Positions 45,254 to 54,319 of a stretch of DNA of 64,000 bases are shown here, piece after piece. The notes beneath the pieces are model-generated. The model ran no database searches. It was not told the DNA's origin and saw only the letters and a list, made by a program, of their open reading frames with translations. A program made the position numbers and the translations under genes. Positions within the stretch are counted from its first letter, which is position 1; every line of letters starts with the position of its first letter. The stretch comes from Thraustochytrium sp. TN22. Lineage: Eukaryota > Sar > Bigyra > Thraustochytrida > Thraustochytriidae. The DNA is taken from the NCBI GenBank assembly GCA_013306675.1, contig JABLUY010000107.1:54083-118082 (forward strand), read 5' to 3'.

Positions 45254-46171
45254 ATGCGCGTGGCGTGGCTGGCCGCGGCGCTGGTGGTGGCGTTGGCGAG
45301 CGGCGCGGCGCACGCGCAGCAGGAGGCCGTGAGCATGGGCGCGGACTCGCTGCTGCAGGGCGTGCAGCGCGCGCAGGCCCTGACGGAGGGCCAGCGACTC
45401 CGCGAGGAGGCCCGCAAGGCTGCCTTCGCGCGCGCCAAGGCCGCGCAAGAGGGCAAGCCCACGCAGCCCGAGGTCCAGGAGGTGCGGCGCGACGGCAAGT
45501 CGCGGCACGAGTGGCGCGCCTCGCAAAAGGACAGCAGACGGCAGGCGCGGCGCCGCGTGCTGGAGGAGGCGGCCGCCGAGGCGCGCAAGGCGGAGCACGA
45601 GGAGGGCCGCCTGGGCCGGCGGCTGCAGGAGGAGGCGGCTGCGCCGTCGTGCAGGGATGGCGCGCTCAGCGAGGGCTTCGACACAGACGTGGACTGCGGC
45701 GGCGAGTGCCGTGAGGAGACCGTCCTAGACCGCGGCATGCGGTTCCCGCTGCAGTGCAGCTTCGCGCAGCGCTGTGAGATAGGCAAGGATTGCCTGAGCG
45801 GCACGTGCGCGACTGGCCGATGCGCACCGCGCGCGGCCTTTTCTGCGCAGGGCGATGCCGCCCTTTTGCGCAACCTGCACAAGGCATACTTTCAGATTGC
45901 GGACGAGGTGGGCTCCGACACGCTCACCTCCGGCGACGTGGATCGCTTCTTCTCGCTGGCGCTCAATCCGGACCAGGTCGAGCTGACGGCTGCCCAGGAT
46001 GACTTGCTCCGAAGCGAGTTGGCCGCCTTCAAGCAGGCGCAGGGACTCGGTGCGAGCAGCACTGCGCGCCTCAACTATGGCTTTTTGTTGCGCGGCCAGA
46101 GCCTGCAGTTCGCCAAGGACCTGATCGCGCGCGCCAATGCGTCCGGGTCCGGGGCGAGGCGAGAGCTCTGA
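45254..46171 (+). CDS. Secreted protein with Cys-rich DVDCGG motif
   Basis: A 305-residue protein from the ATG at 45254, which gives the signal peptide MRVAWLAAALVVALASGAAHA. Residues about 25-125 are highly charged and helical (QRLREEARKAAFARAKAAQE and further Arg/Glu). A compact Cys cluster follows at about 130-195: CRDGALSEGFDTDVDCGGEC, CSFAQRCEIGKDCLSGTC, ATGRCAP. The pattern CxDG...TDVDCGGxC...C...DCxSGxC is a recurrent short disulfide-rich module in secreted proteins of protists and bacteria. The C-terminal 100 residues look folded (LLRNLHKAYFQIADEVGSDT; DVDRFFSLALNPDQVELTAA). Function unknown. Convergent with MMADHC, 407 bp apart. Confidence 0.75.
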   Translation: MRVAWLAAALVVALASGAAHAQQEAVSMGADSLLQGVQRAQALTEGQRLREEARKAAFARAKAAQEGKPTQPEVQEVRRDGKSRHEWRASQKDSRRQARRRVLEEAAAEARKAEHEEGRLGRRLQEEAAAPSCRDGALSEGFDTDVDCGGECREETVLDRGMRFPLQCSFAQRCEIGKDCLSGTCATGRCAPRAAFSAQGDAALLRNLHKAYFQIADEVGSDTLTSGDVDRFFSLALNPDQVELTAAQDDLLRSELAAFKQAQGLGASSTARLNYGFLLRGQSLQFAKDLIARANASGSGARREL

Positions 46172-46578
46172 AAGCATCGGCAAGCAGTGACGATGTCGCT
46201 TGCGCAGTGCATTGTCACGGTGCCTGACCTGTGAACTGCCTGGCGCTTTGCGTGTGCGTGCACTCAAGATCATGAGCAGGCGAGGACTCTGACCGTGAGT
46301 GATGAGGGAATGCGGAGTCAAGATGCAAAGCCCTCCCCCCTGTGCATGTTCTCCGTGACGGAGCGATCTGGTTGCTGCGAGCAACCAGGCAAGAGGAACG
46401 CAGTTGAGGAGTTTTAGTCAAACAAAAATCACTTGCGTGTTGTGTTGTGTTGCGTTGTGCGTGAGAAGTGAGAAGGGCTTCGCGGCATCAAATGCGGTGC
46501 GCCTCGCGGCATCAAACGCACACCTCGCGGAATCACACGCGCGCCCAGGCCTCGGGCTCAGAGGCTTCCGGCTCACAG

Positions 46579-47310
46579 TCAGTCCAAGTTAGGCGCGGGC
46601 TGATGGCAGGGCAGCCGCGCGCCTCCAAAGCAGAGCTTGCTGACAACCTCTACAACGACAGAGGTCGGCGCGGTGGTGAACATGGTGGCAGGATACATGC
46701 AGTCGCCCCAGACGGGGTGCACCGCGATGCTGCAGCAGCCGGCAGCAGCGGTTGGGAAGCTCCGCAGGCGGACCAGGCCCTGGATGTCCGGGTACACGGT
46801 GTTGCCCTGGGAGCGCATGGGCAGGCCACAGCAGGGGTCAGTGAAGTCGGCCCAGAAGCCGCGCAGGTGAATCGCATCGCAAAAGGCATGCGCCAGCCGC
46901 ACGAAGCGCTCGAGGCACCTGTCCTTTTCGCGCGCCGTCTCGCCGTTGAGCGCTAGCGTGCTCATGAGCGTCTTTTGCACAGTCGGCACGACCTTGATGT
47001 CATAAGGGTTCAACTTGTGCTCCTGGATGGCGCCCCGGAAGACGACCTTGAGGTCCCGCACAAAGGGCCGCGGCGCCTCGTGCACCGAGAGGTCCCAGAC
47101 CGTGCCCTCGCGCTCGAACGCAAAGATGTTGCGATCGTGGGCGGCCGCGTCCTTGCTTTCGTCCGCAGGCGAGGCCGCGTGCGTGATGCCGCGGCAGTCG
47201 GCGTCCTGCGCCGCCTCGGCCTCGTGCCGCAGCAGCGCGGCCAGCACCTCCTCCTTGATGGAGCTCGAGAGCGCCATGGGCGTTGACACTTGCGGCGTGC
47301 TCTGCGCCAT
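46579..47310 (-). CDS. MMADHC: MMADHC (CblD)-like cobalamin trafficking protein
   Basis: A 243-residue protein from the ATG at 47310; an internal ATG at 47277 is an alternative. The C-terminal half matches the methylmalonic aciduria/homocystinuria type D family: LRGFWADFTDPCCGLPM, a tyrosine/aspartate-containing middle, AAGCCSIAVHPVWGDCMYPA and MFTTAPTSVVVEVV. MMADHC receives cobalamin from MMACHC and directs it to cytosolic methionine synthase and mitochondrial methylmalonyl-CoA mutase, so B12-dependent metabolism is implied. The N-terminus (MAQSTPQVSTPMALSSS) is a weak mitochondrial presequence. In-frame upstream codons (VTSVAVAMAQ, preceded by Arg-rich repeat) could encode an extension only from a non-ATG start. 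A ct-dinucleotide tract lies 50-78 bp upstream. Confidence 0.82.
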   Translation of the reverse strand: MAQSTPQVSTPMALSSSIKEEVLAALLRHEAEAAQDADCRGITHAASPADESKDAAAHDRNIFAFEREGTVWDLSVHEAPRPFVRDLKVVFRGAIQEHKLNPYDIKVVPTVQKTLMSTLALNGETAREKDRCLERFVRLAHAFCDAIHLRGFWADFTDPCCGLPMRSQGNTVYPDIQGLVRLRSFPTAAAGCCSIAVHPVWGDCMYPATMFTTAPTSVVVEVVSKLCFGGARLPCHQPAPNLD

Positions 47311-47912
47311 GGCGACGGCGACGCTGGTCACGAAGACGCTGGCGGCGCGCGCGCGCGCACTCTCTCTCTCCCTCTCTCTCTCTCTCTGCCCGAGGCGAGG
47401 CGAGAGAAGGTGCGGCGACGCGGAGTCCAAAGGTGACGCGACGCGCCTAATACCCCGATGCACCGCTCCGCGCCGTACGCACGTGCGCCACCGGTACCGC
47501 CGCCTCGGTCGCAGGGCGGGTCGCGCGGGGAGTGGGCCGCTGCCCAGTGTCGGCCGACGTCAACGCGCGCGCTCTACGCCACGCCGTACGCCTTGAGGTA
47601 TGCGACGGAGTGCCAACCCCCGAAGTGGCCCGAAAAGGGCCTAATGCCCCTCACTGGACTCGAACTCCGGACACGGTGCAGCGGCAATGGCGCCGAAGCA
47701 GGCGCTGCGCCTCGCCGTCATGATCGCTACAGCAGTGCGTGTCGAGGGGAATACTGCTACTGCTGCTGCAACGTCGCGCTCCTTTGCGGCGGCGGTGGTG
47801 GAGGGAGACCCGGAGGAGGATCATGATCATGAGGAGAAGAAGCAGCATCAGAAAATGACTGGCGCCTTGCGGCATCACTCACAGTCAGCGCAAAGGCGTG
47901 CTGAGCGGCGCG
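47311..47912. other. Spacer between MTFP1 and MMADHC with CT repeat
   Basis: A 602-bp spacer between same-strand genes. Contains a gc-dinucleotide run (47345-47358) followed by a ct-rich run (47360-47388). On the minus strand near 47665 a ggagttcgagtcc segment resembles a tRNA T-arm, but no tRNA folds around it. Confidence 0.4.
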
Positions 47913-48419
47913 TCAGAGGTCATGGCGATGCTCGCTGCCGCTCGGGAGGCGCGTGTGGAGGATGGGCCGCAGCGTGCGGTCCATGGCGGCGTGCACGAGC
48001 GCGTCGATTGGGTCCACGATGAACGGGATGGTGGCCAGGCCGGTGAGCACGGGCGCCCAGCGCAGCACTGGCGCCGGGCAGCTCGCGGCGATCGCTGGCA
48101 GGCTCGCCACGCGCTGCGCCGCCCAGACCACGCGGTTGATGCAGGCGCCCGGCAGCAGCACGCTGGCAAAGGTCTGCCACACGATCGTGTCCGCCGCCGC
48201 GCGCGGGCCGCCCCGCGAACCCTTGTCGGCGGTATCCGCCAGCACGTAGCCGAAGGCCGCGCAGTACGAGGGCAGCACCCAGCGCGGCAACACCGGTCGG
48301 AACGCCTCGCCCACCTCGTTCGCGTAGCCCGTCATGCGCAGCGGCGAGTCGCGGAAGACGTCCGGCTCCGGCACCACCACCTCGGCCGTCTGGCCGCTCT
48401 GGGGCCTCTGGTCCGCCAT
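47913..48419 (-). CDS. MTFP1: MTFP1-like mitochondrial fission process protein
   Basis: A 168-residue protein from the ATG at 48419 (MADQRPQSGQ). Family signatures: SPLRMTGYANEVGEAFRPVL, AFGYVLADTADKGSRGG, DTIVWQTFASVLLPGACINR, and LTGLATIPFIVDPIDALVHA. This is the MTP18/MTFP1 family, an integral inner-membrane protein of mitochondria involved in fission and inner-membrane bioenergetics in animals. Length matches the family (about 166). Longer upstream frame is Arg/Ala-rich leader and not used. Divergent from the MORN-PHD gene, 439 bp apart. Confidence 0.92.
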   Translation of the reverse strand: MADQRPQSGQTAEVVVPEPDVFRDSPLRMTGYANEVGEAFRPVLPRWVLPSYCAAFGYVLADTADKGSRGGPRAAADTIVWQTFASVLLPGACINRVVWAAQRVASLPAIAASCPAPVLRWAPVLTGLATIPFIVDPIDALVHAAMDRTLRPILHTRLPSGSEHRHDL

Positions 48420-48858
48420 GGATGGATGACGCCCGGATGCTCTGCTCGCCTCCGCGCGTCCCAGCTCCCCCGCCGAGCGCTCGCTGCCCGGCCGGCGGTC
48501 GGCGCCCGGAGAGCTCCGCGCGCGGCGGGCCTCGCGCCGCTCCTTCTGCTCCTCCCGCGCGCCGCCGCTGGCCCCGCGCGCGCGCGACGACCTCGCGAGC
48601 TCGGGCCTCGCTCGAGGCGCAATTCGTGTTTGTGCTCCAATTTGCGCAGCGCCCCTGAAGGCCGCGATCGCAGGTGCCCGCGAGCGAGCCGGCTGGGCTC
48701 GCTCGCGCGCGGCCGCGCGCTGGCGGCGCGCAAGGCTCGCTCGCGCGAGCGCGGTGGTTAGGCTGGGAAGGGCCACTGCCTGCAGGCAGCAAGTGAAGCC
48801 TCGCGATCAGACCAGGTAGATAGATGCCAAGGCGGGCGGGCGCTCGCGCGGCGGCAGC

Positions 48859-50964
48859 ATGAGCGGGCTGGCCGCGTGGGACGTGCAGGGCCCGCGCGGC
48901 TTCGTGGCCGGCTTCGCGAACGGCGAGCTCTGGCTGCTGGACGTGGTGACAGGCGCGCGCGCGCAGCTGGGCGTCGTGGAGAGCACCGGCAGCGCGGTGC
49001 TGCAGGACGCCGGCGTGCGCGTGCTGGCGTGCCTGGGGCGCTTCGTGCTGGCCGGCGCCAAGCGCGGCGCGCGCCAGGTGCTGCAGGTCTTTGACGTGGG
49101 ACCCGTCCTGGGCCGCGCCGACAAGCTAGGGGCGCTCAAGCCCGGCGCGCTGGCGTTGGACCTGGAGGCCAACACACGTCTGCGCGGGCTGGCGGCGCTC
49201 CAGGAGCTGGAGCAGCCACAGGCTCACGCGCAGGACGGGGAGGACCCGCGCGGGCGCCCCGTTCTGATCGGCTGCGGCCGCGGCTTTGGCGCAGCACATG
49301 TGTGGCGGCTCTTGCTGCGGCCCGGCGCCGCCGTCACGGCCGAGTACCTGGGGCGCGTCGCCGCGCGCACCAATACCATCAGCGCGATGGCCTTTTCACG
49401 GTGTGGAACGCGGCTCGTCGTGCTGGGCGATCGCGAGAACGTGGCGCAGGTGTGGGAGCTGCCTCGCGAGACGCCCTTTGAGTTGCGGACGGGCCACGCG
49501 CGGCGCTTTGAGATGAGCCTGGCCAGCCTGCAAGAGGCGCTGCTGGGCGCCGAGGCTGCCGCCGCGCAGCTGGAGCGAGAGCACCTGCAGTTCACGTGCG
49601 AGCCGGCGGTGGAGGAGATCGTGGCGTCGCGCGGCCAGCCGTGGACGCGGCTCTTCCCCGCGCGCCTGCTCGACCCGGCTGCGTACGAGGGCGACACGGA
49701 CGATCAGGGCCGGCCGCACGGTATCGGTAGCCAGCTCATGAGCCCGCGCGGCCACCTCCTGTACACGGGCGAATGGCGCGAGGGCGAACGGCACGGCGTG
49801 GGCCAACTCGTCGACGAGCGCACGAACAAGACCGTCTATGTGGGCGGCTGGCGTCACGGGCGCCGGCACGGTTTCGGGCTCGAGGTGCGCACCGGCAGCA
49901 CCGATACGGGCGAGGTGTACGAGGGCTGGTGGCGCAACGGCGCGCGGCACGGGCTCGGCTCCCTGTACCTGTCCAAGCAGGCTTCCGGGCTGACGGCTGA
50001 CGATCCAACCAAGGAGCGCATCCGGTACGTGGGCTTTTTCCGCGAGGGCAAGCAGCATGGCCTGGGCTGGTGGACCTGGCCGCAGGGCTCGCCCTTGCTG
50101 CCTTTCGCCGTCACGCTCGCGGCCATGGCGCACCTCGGTGCAGTGCGCTGCATCGTGCAGTTCAAGGACGGCAACTTCTTCGACGAATTCGGCTTTCACC
50201 GCGTTGACGGCAAGGCCATCGCGCCGCACGAGCACGCGCTCTTCAACTTTCCCGCGCACCGCCGCGCCAAGTTTGCTGAGAGTGCTGACGGCCGCTGGAC
50301 CGGCGCCGAGTGCTGGGGCTGCATGTCGTCGCAGGACGGCGACTGGGTGCACTGCGGCAACCCACGCTGCGGCATGCGCGTGCACCTGGACTGCTTGGGC
50401 CGTACCGCGCGCCAGTTCCCGTGCTGGGACTTGGCGCGCGCACTCTACTGCGAAGACCTCGATGAGCGGGAGATGGCGCAAATGCGCAAGCACGTCGGCG
50501 AACATTTGGTGTTTTATTGTCCCATGCCGGCCTGCCAGGAGCTGGCGCTCGCGTTGCCGCGACTCGAGGACGAGGAGCGCAGCGCGGACAGCGCACGCGC
50601 GCATCGCCCTCCGGCAGCAATGGCGAAGTCAAAAGAGCCAAGGCAATCCAGGGCTCAGCAGCAGCAACGGCCCCGTCGGCCCGCCAAGCGGCGATCACAG
50701 CCCGCGCTGGATGAAGATGCCTTCTTGAGGGATGCGCTAGAAGCACCCGCACCGTCGCTGGCGCAGGTCCCCGAGGACGACCGCCTGTATGCCTTTTACG
50801 ATGCTGACGGCAACCTGCGCGTCCTCGCGAGCCGCGAGGACTACGAGGACGCGCTCGAAGAGGCGGCCATGGCTGGCGAGGAAGCGCTTCAGATCTTCCC
50901 TCTCGACGTTCTTCAGCAAGGAGAACACACGCGGCCTGATGGGCCAAGAACAAGCGCATCCTGA
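48859..50964 (+). CDS. MORN-repeat protein with PHD-like zinc finger
   Basis: A 701-residue protein. Residues 1-220 look like beta-propeller blades (GFVAGFANGELWLLDVVTG; ISAMAFSRCGTRLVVLGDRE; VAQVWELP), a possible WD40-like region with low conservation. Four MORN repeats follow at about 295-410: YTGEWREGERHGVGQL, YVGGWRHGRRHGFGLE, YEGWWRNGARHGLGSL, YVGFFREGKQHGLGWW. At about 485-560 is a PHD-like finger (CWGCMSSQDGDWVHC, CGMRVHLDCLG, then FYCPMPAC). The tail is basic with a short Gln run (KSKEPRQSRAQQQQR) and ends in an acidic helix. MORN repeats often bind phospholipid membranes or act as cytoskeletal scaffolds, whereas PHD fingers usually read histones, so localisation is unclear. Convergent with the YANK-like kinase, 202 bp apart. 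Confidence 0.8.
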   Translation: MSGLAAWDVQGPRGFVAGFANGELWLLDVVTGARAQLGVVESTGSAVLQDAGVRVLACLGRFVLAGAKRGARQVLQVFDVGPVLGRADKLGALKPGALALDLEANTRLRGLAALQELEQPQAHAQDGEDPRGRPVLIGCGRGFGAAHVWRLLLRPGAAVTAEYLGRVAARTNTISAMAFSRCGTRLVVLGDRENVAQVWELPRETPFELRTGHARRFEMSLASLQEALLGAEAAAAQLEREHLQFTCEPAVEEIVASRGQPWTRLFPARLLDPAAYEGDTDDQGRPHGIGSQLMSPRGHLLYTGEWREGERHGVGQLVDERTNKTVYVGGWRHGRRHGFGLEVRTGSTDTGEVYEGWWRNGARHGLGSLYLSKQASGLTADDPTKERIRYVGFFREGKQHGLGWWTWPQGSPLLPFAVTLAAMAHLGAVRCIVQFKDGNFFDEFGFHRVDGKAIAPHEHALFNFPAHRRAKFAESADGRWTGAECWGCMSSQDGDWVHCGNPRCGMRVHLDCLGRTARQFPCWDLARALYCEDLDEREMAQMRKHVGEHLVFYCPMPACQELALALPRLEDEERSADSARAHRPPAAMAKSKEPRQSRAQQQQRPRRPAKRRSQPALDEDAFLRDALEAPAPSLAQVPEDDRLYAFYDADGNLRVLASREDYEDALEEAAMAGEEALQIFPLDVLQQGEHTRPDGPRTSAS

Positions 50965-51166
50965 GAAGGAGCAAGACCACCACGTGATACATCTTGCTCA
51001 CATCTTGCTCACGTATAACTTGTTGACGAAGAAGTCGTGCGTCGGGTGCCGCGCAGCGAGAGTCATCAAGGGGTGACGCGTGTGTGTTGCGCATTCTAGG
51101 TGCATGAACAGGACAGCAGTGGCAATGTAAAAGATTATGTGTGAGTGTGTGTTGAGGCATAGCGTA

Positions 51167-53998
51167 CTATTGCGTGCCGTGCGCATCGTCGTCGCCGTCC
51201 CTGACGAGCCCAAAGCCCTGGTCGCCGGTATCGTCCGAAGATGCGCTCTGCATGCGAGACAAAGTACTCTTCGGAAAGAGCTCCTTGTCCTTGGTGCCCA
51301 GGTCCTTGGTATTCTTGGCATCCTTGGCATCCTTGGCACTTTTGGTGTCCTTGGTGTCTTTATGATTGTCGAAAGCGGGCTTGTTTGGGGTAGCTGGCTT
51401 GTTCTCGTCCGAGACTGTGACCATCTGCTTGTCGCTCGCGTCGCGCGTGGTCTTGGTAAGGTCTGCGAGCATGGCACTCAGCGTCTCGTCACCATCTGGG
51501 TCGTCGACCACTTCGCCTTTTGGTTGTTCTTGGAGTTGCTGCTTTTGCGCATTGTCGCCGTCATGATCGTCGAGGACGGCGTCAATTTCCCCGGCCTGTT
51601 GCTCCTCCTGCTGGTCGTCGGTCTCGTAGCTGGCATGCATATCGCGCTGCTGCTGCAAAAGGGCGGTGACGCGCGGCGGCAACGGCGGCGACGCTCCGTC
51701 GGCGGCGGTGGCGGCAGCGGCCTCGTCGTCGGCCTGAAAAAGGACGACAGAGGAATCGCCGGTTGGTGAACGGTCCTTCTTGGCGGGCTCGCCGGCGCCG
51801 GCGCCGGCGCCGGCGCTGGTCATCTCATCGTTCTGAATGCCACCAGCACTCTCGTCAGCGTCGGCGACATTGACGTCGAGCATCCCATCGGCCATCTCGT
51901 CAGCCATCTCGGCGCTCAAGGCGACGGGCTGCGTGAGAGATGGGAGGATGCTACCAGCATCGCTGGCGGCATTGCTGTCGGTGCGCGACTTGGCCGCGCG
52001 GCGCAACTCCGGGGGCAGCTTCACGGCCGGCGTGGAGGAGGCCTCGCTGCCGTCGGCCGAGGTCTGGCGGCGCGGCGTGAGCTCCTGGGGCATCGCGACG
52101 CCGACCTCGGCGGCGGCGGCTTGGGCGGCTTGCGCCGCGGCGGCAGCCGCCACTGCTAGTGAGGTGCTGCCGGCAGTAGAGGAGGCGCGAGAGGAGCGCG
52201 AGGACTTGCGCGAGAGCGGGATCGGCGCGGGCGGCATGCCGACGCCGGCTTCCGCGGCGGAGGGGTCGTCAAACTCGGTGGGCCGGATGCCAAGGCGGTG
52301 TTCGAGTGCAGCGACCTTGCGCGTGAGGCGGAGGTTCTCCTCAATGAGGCGGTCTATCCTCATTTCCGCCATGACGTGGTCGAAGTTCTCCTTCATGGCC
52401 TGCTCGCGGTAGGACTTCATCTCGGTGCACAGCGCGCGCAAGGACTCCTCCTTGCTCTTGAGGATCCAGTTCTTAATCTCAACCGGGGCCATGGAGGAAA
52501 CCATCTGCAGGAGCGTGAACTGCGGCATCTGCAGCTGCTCAAGCTTGAAGTCGACATTGAAGGCCCAGTCCTTGAAGAGCTCCTGCTGCGCGAGCGTGAG
52601 TGGCGGGTAGTTGTGGTCGTCGTCGTCGGCATTGTCGAAGCCGTTGAGCCCGAGGATGCCCATGTTGCGCTGGAGCACGCGGAGGCGCTCCTTCTGGTCG
52701 AGCGTTTGGTCGAAGTTGTCCATGTAGTCTCGCATGTCGAGCACGCCGCCGCCACTCGTACCGTTGTTGCCGCTCCGCGACCGCGAGACGGACTCGGTGG
52801 CCGAGGTGGAGGCCGAGGCCACGGAGGCCGCCGAGGGCGGCAGCGGCGAGGGCGGGGCCTGCGGCATGGATGCGGACGAGAAGGAGGCCGGGTCCGGTGC
52901 TGCCCCGGCGGGCGTCTCAAAGGGCTCGGAATTGTCCGTGGTGCGGCTGCCCTCGCTGAGCGCGACGCGCTCAACCTCATTCGGGTTGCGGTACTTTTCG
53001 AGCGCGTCCCAGTCAGTGCCATTGAAGAAGGGGTGCGCGAGGATCATGACCTCGCTGTTGGAGCCGTGCTGGCAGCCCAGGCGGATCTCTGGGTCGAAGC
53101 GCAGCAGCTTGCGCAGAAAGTCGCGTGCGATCTCGTCCTTGATCTTCATAAAGTCGGCGTTCTCCGCGTTCATGCGCATCAGCAGGTCGGAGCTCGTCTC
53201 GTCCTTGGCGAGACGCGCGTATGGCACCACGCCGGTGAACATCTCGTAGATCATGGAGCCCAGGCTCCACCAGTCGCACGCGAAGATGAAGCCCGCGCCA
53301 GTGCGCAGATAGACCTCGGGCGCGCGGTAGCCGCGCGTGCCCCAGCCGTCGTTGTGCTTCTGTGTCTCCTCCTGGCCCGGCTCCACGTAGATGGACACGT
53401 TGAAGTCCGTCAGGTGGACGTGGCCGTTGGCGTCGAGCAGGACGTTGTCCGGCTTGATGTCGCGATGCACGACGTTGTTGGCGTGCAGAAACTGCAGCGC
53501 AAGCGCAAGCTCCGCCGCGTACAGCTTAATGCGCGCCGGGTCGCCCGCGAGGCAGCCCCCCGGCGCCTTCTTCATGGCGCGCTGCAGCGTCCCGCCCAGC
53601 ATCAGGTCCGTGCACATGTACACGTTCTCGCGGTCCTGAAACGCGTAAAACAGGTTTACCAGGTACGGGTAGTGCTCCAACCGGCGCAGGATACTTAGCT
53701 CGTTGAGCACGTTCTCCACCTGGTTCTTGTGCAGGATCTTGGCCTTGTGCATGCACTTGACCGCGAACCTGCGCGACGGGTCATCGCGCTTCACCATGGC
53801 GAGCACCTTGCCAAAGCCGCCCTCGCCAATGTGCGCCGGGAACCCCTTGGGGCACTTGAAGTCCTCCACGCCCAGGTCCGGCGACGCGCGCGCTCCGCCG
53901 CCGCGCCCAGTCCCGCGCCGGCTCCGCCCCGCGCCGCCGCCGTTGCCGCGCCGCCCGCCGCCGCGCCGCCCGCCGCCGCCACCGTTCGAGTTGCCCAT
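51167..53998 (-). CDS. YANK (STK32)-like AGC kinase with long C-terminal extension
   Basis: A 943-residue protein from the ATG at 53998 (MGNSNGGGGG), preferred over the ATG at 54145 because Gly2 allows N-myristoylation, as in STK32 kinases. After a Gly/Arg linker the kinase domain runs about 45-350: IGEGGFGKVLAM, RRFAVKCMHKAKIL, HRDIKPDNVLLD, TDFNVSIYVEP (DFN in place of DFG, a YANK hallmark), GTRGYRAPEVYL, CDWWSLGSMIYEMFTG, HPFFNGTDW. The remaining 590 residues are unlike STK32: Ser/Pro-rich, then a helical region (about 510-605, with DRLIEENLRLTRKVAALEHR coiled coil) and an acidic/Ala-rich disordered tail. The kinase is likely active; substrate unknown. Confidence 0.87.
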   Translation of the reverse strand: MGNSNGGGGGRRGGGRRGNGGGAGRSRRGTGRGGGARASPDLGVEDFKCPKGFPAHIGEGGFGKVLAMVKRDDPSRRFAVKCMHKAKILHKNQVENVLNELSILRRLEHYPYLVNLFYAFQDRENVYMCTDLMLGGTLQRAMKKAPGGCLAGDPARIKLYAAELALALQFLHANNVVHRDIKPDNVLLDANGHVHLTDFNVSIYVEPGQEETQKHNDGWGTRGYRAPEVYLRTGAGFIFACDWWSLGSMIYEMFTGVVPYARLAKDETSSDLLMRMNAENADFMKIKDEIARDFLRKLLRFDPEIRLGCQHGSNSEVMILAHPFFNGTDWDALEKYRNPNEVERVALSEGSRTTDNSEPFETPAGAAPDPASFSSASMPQAPPSPLPPSAASVASASTSATESVSRSRSGNNGTSGGGVLDMRDYMDNFDQTLDQKERLRVLQRNMGILGLNGFDNADDDDHNYPPLTLAQQELFKDWAFNVDFKLEQLQMPQFTLLQMVSSMAPVEIKNWILKSKEESLRALCTEMKSYREQAMKENFDHVMAEMRIDRLIEENLRLTRKVAALEHRLGIRPTEFDDPSAAEAGVGMPPAPIPLSRKSSRSSRASSTAGSTSLAVAAAAAAQAAQAAAAEVGVAMPQELTPRRQTSADGSEASSTPAVKLPPELRRAAKSRTDSNAASDAGSILPSLTQPVALSAEMADEMADGMLDVNVADADESAGGIQNDEMTSAGAGAGAGEPAKKDRSPTGDSSVVLFQADDEAAAATAADGASPPLPPRVTALLQQQRDMHASYETDDQQEEQQAGEIDAVLDDHDGDNAQKQQLQEQPKGEVVDDPDGDETLSAMLADLTKTTRDASDKQMVTVSDENKPATPNKPAFDNHKDTKDTKSAKDAKDAKNTKDLGTKDKELFPKSTLSRMQSASSDDTGDQGFGLVRDGDDDAHGTQ

Positions 53999-54206
53999 CG
54001 CGCCGCTGCCGCCGCCGCCGCCGCCGCCGCCGCCGCCCGCCGCACCGCCCGCCCCGCCCGCGGCGTCCGGCTCTGCCGCCCGCGCGCCGCCGCCGCCGCC
54101 GCCGCCGCGCCCGCGCCGGAGGAGGGCGACCGGAAGCACCCGCATCTGGACGCCGGCCAGCGCGACTCCGCCTCGGACGACGACAGGGGCTCTCCCTCGC
54201 TACTAG

Positions 54207-54319
54207 TCGAGCTCGAGCTCCAGCTCGAGCTCAAGCTTGAGCTCGAGAAGGCTCGCGCTTGAGCTCGCGCTTGAGCTCGAGCTTGAGCTCGAGCTTGAGC
54301 TCGAGCTTGAGCTCGAGCG
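54207..54319. repeat. Palindromic 12-bp satellite (gagctcgagctt)
   Basis: About nine imperfect copies of gagctcgagctt, itself nearly palindromic, so the block can fold into a long hairpin or cruciform. It lies about 210 bp upstream of the YANK-like start. Confidence 0.85.

Noticed and set aside
47640-47735. Possible tRNA on the minus strand (ggagttcgagtcc)
   Set aside because: The T-stem does not pair beyond three bases and no matching acceptor, D-arm or anticodon arm could be found.
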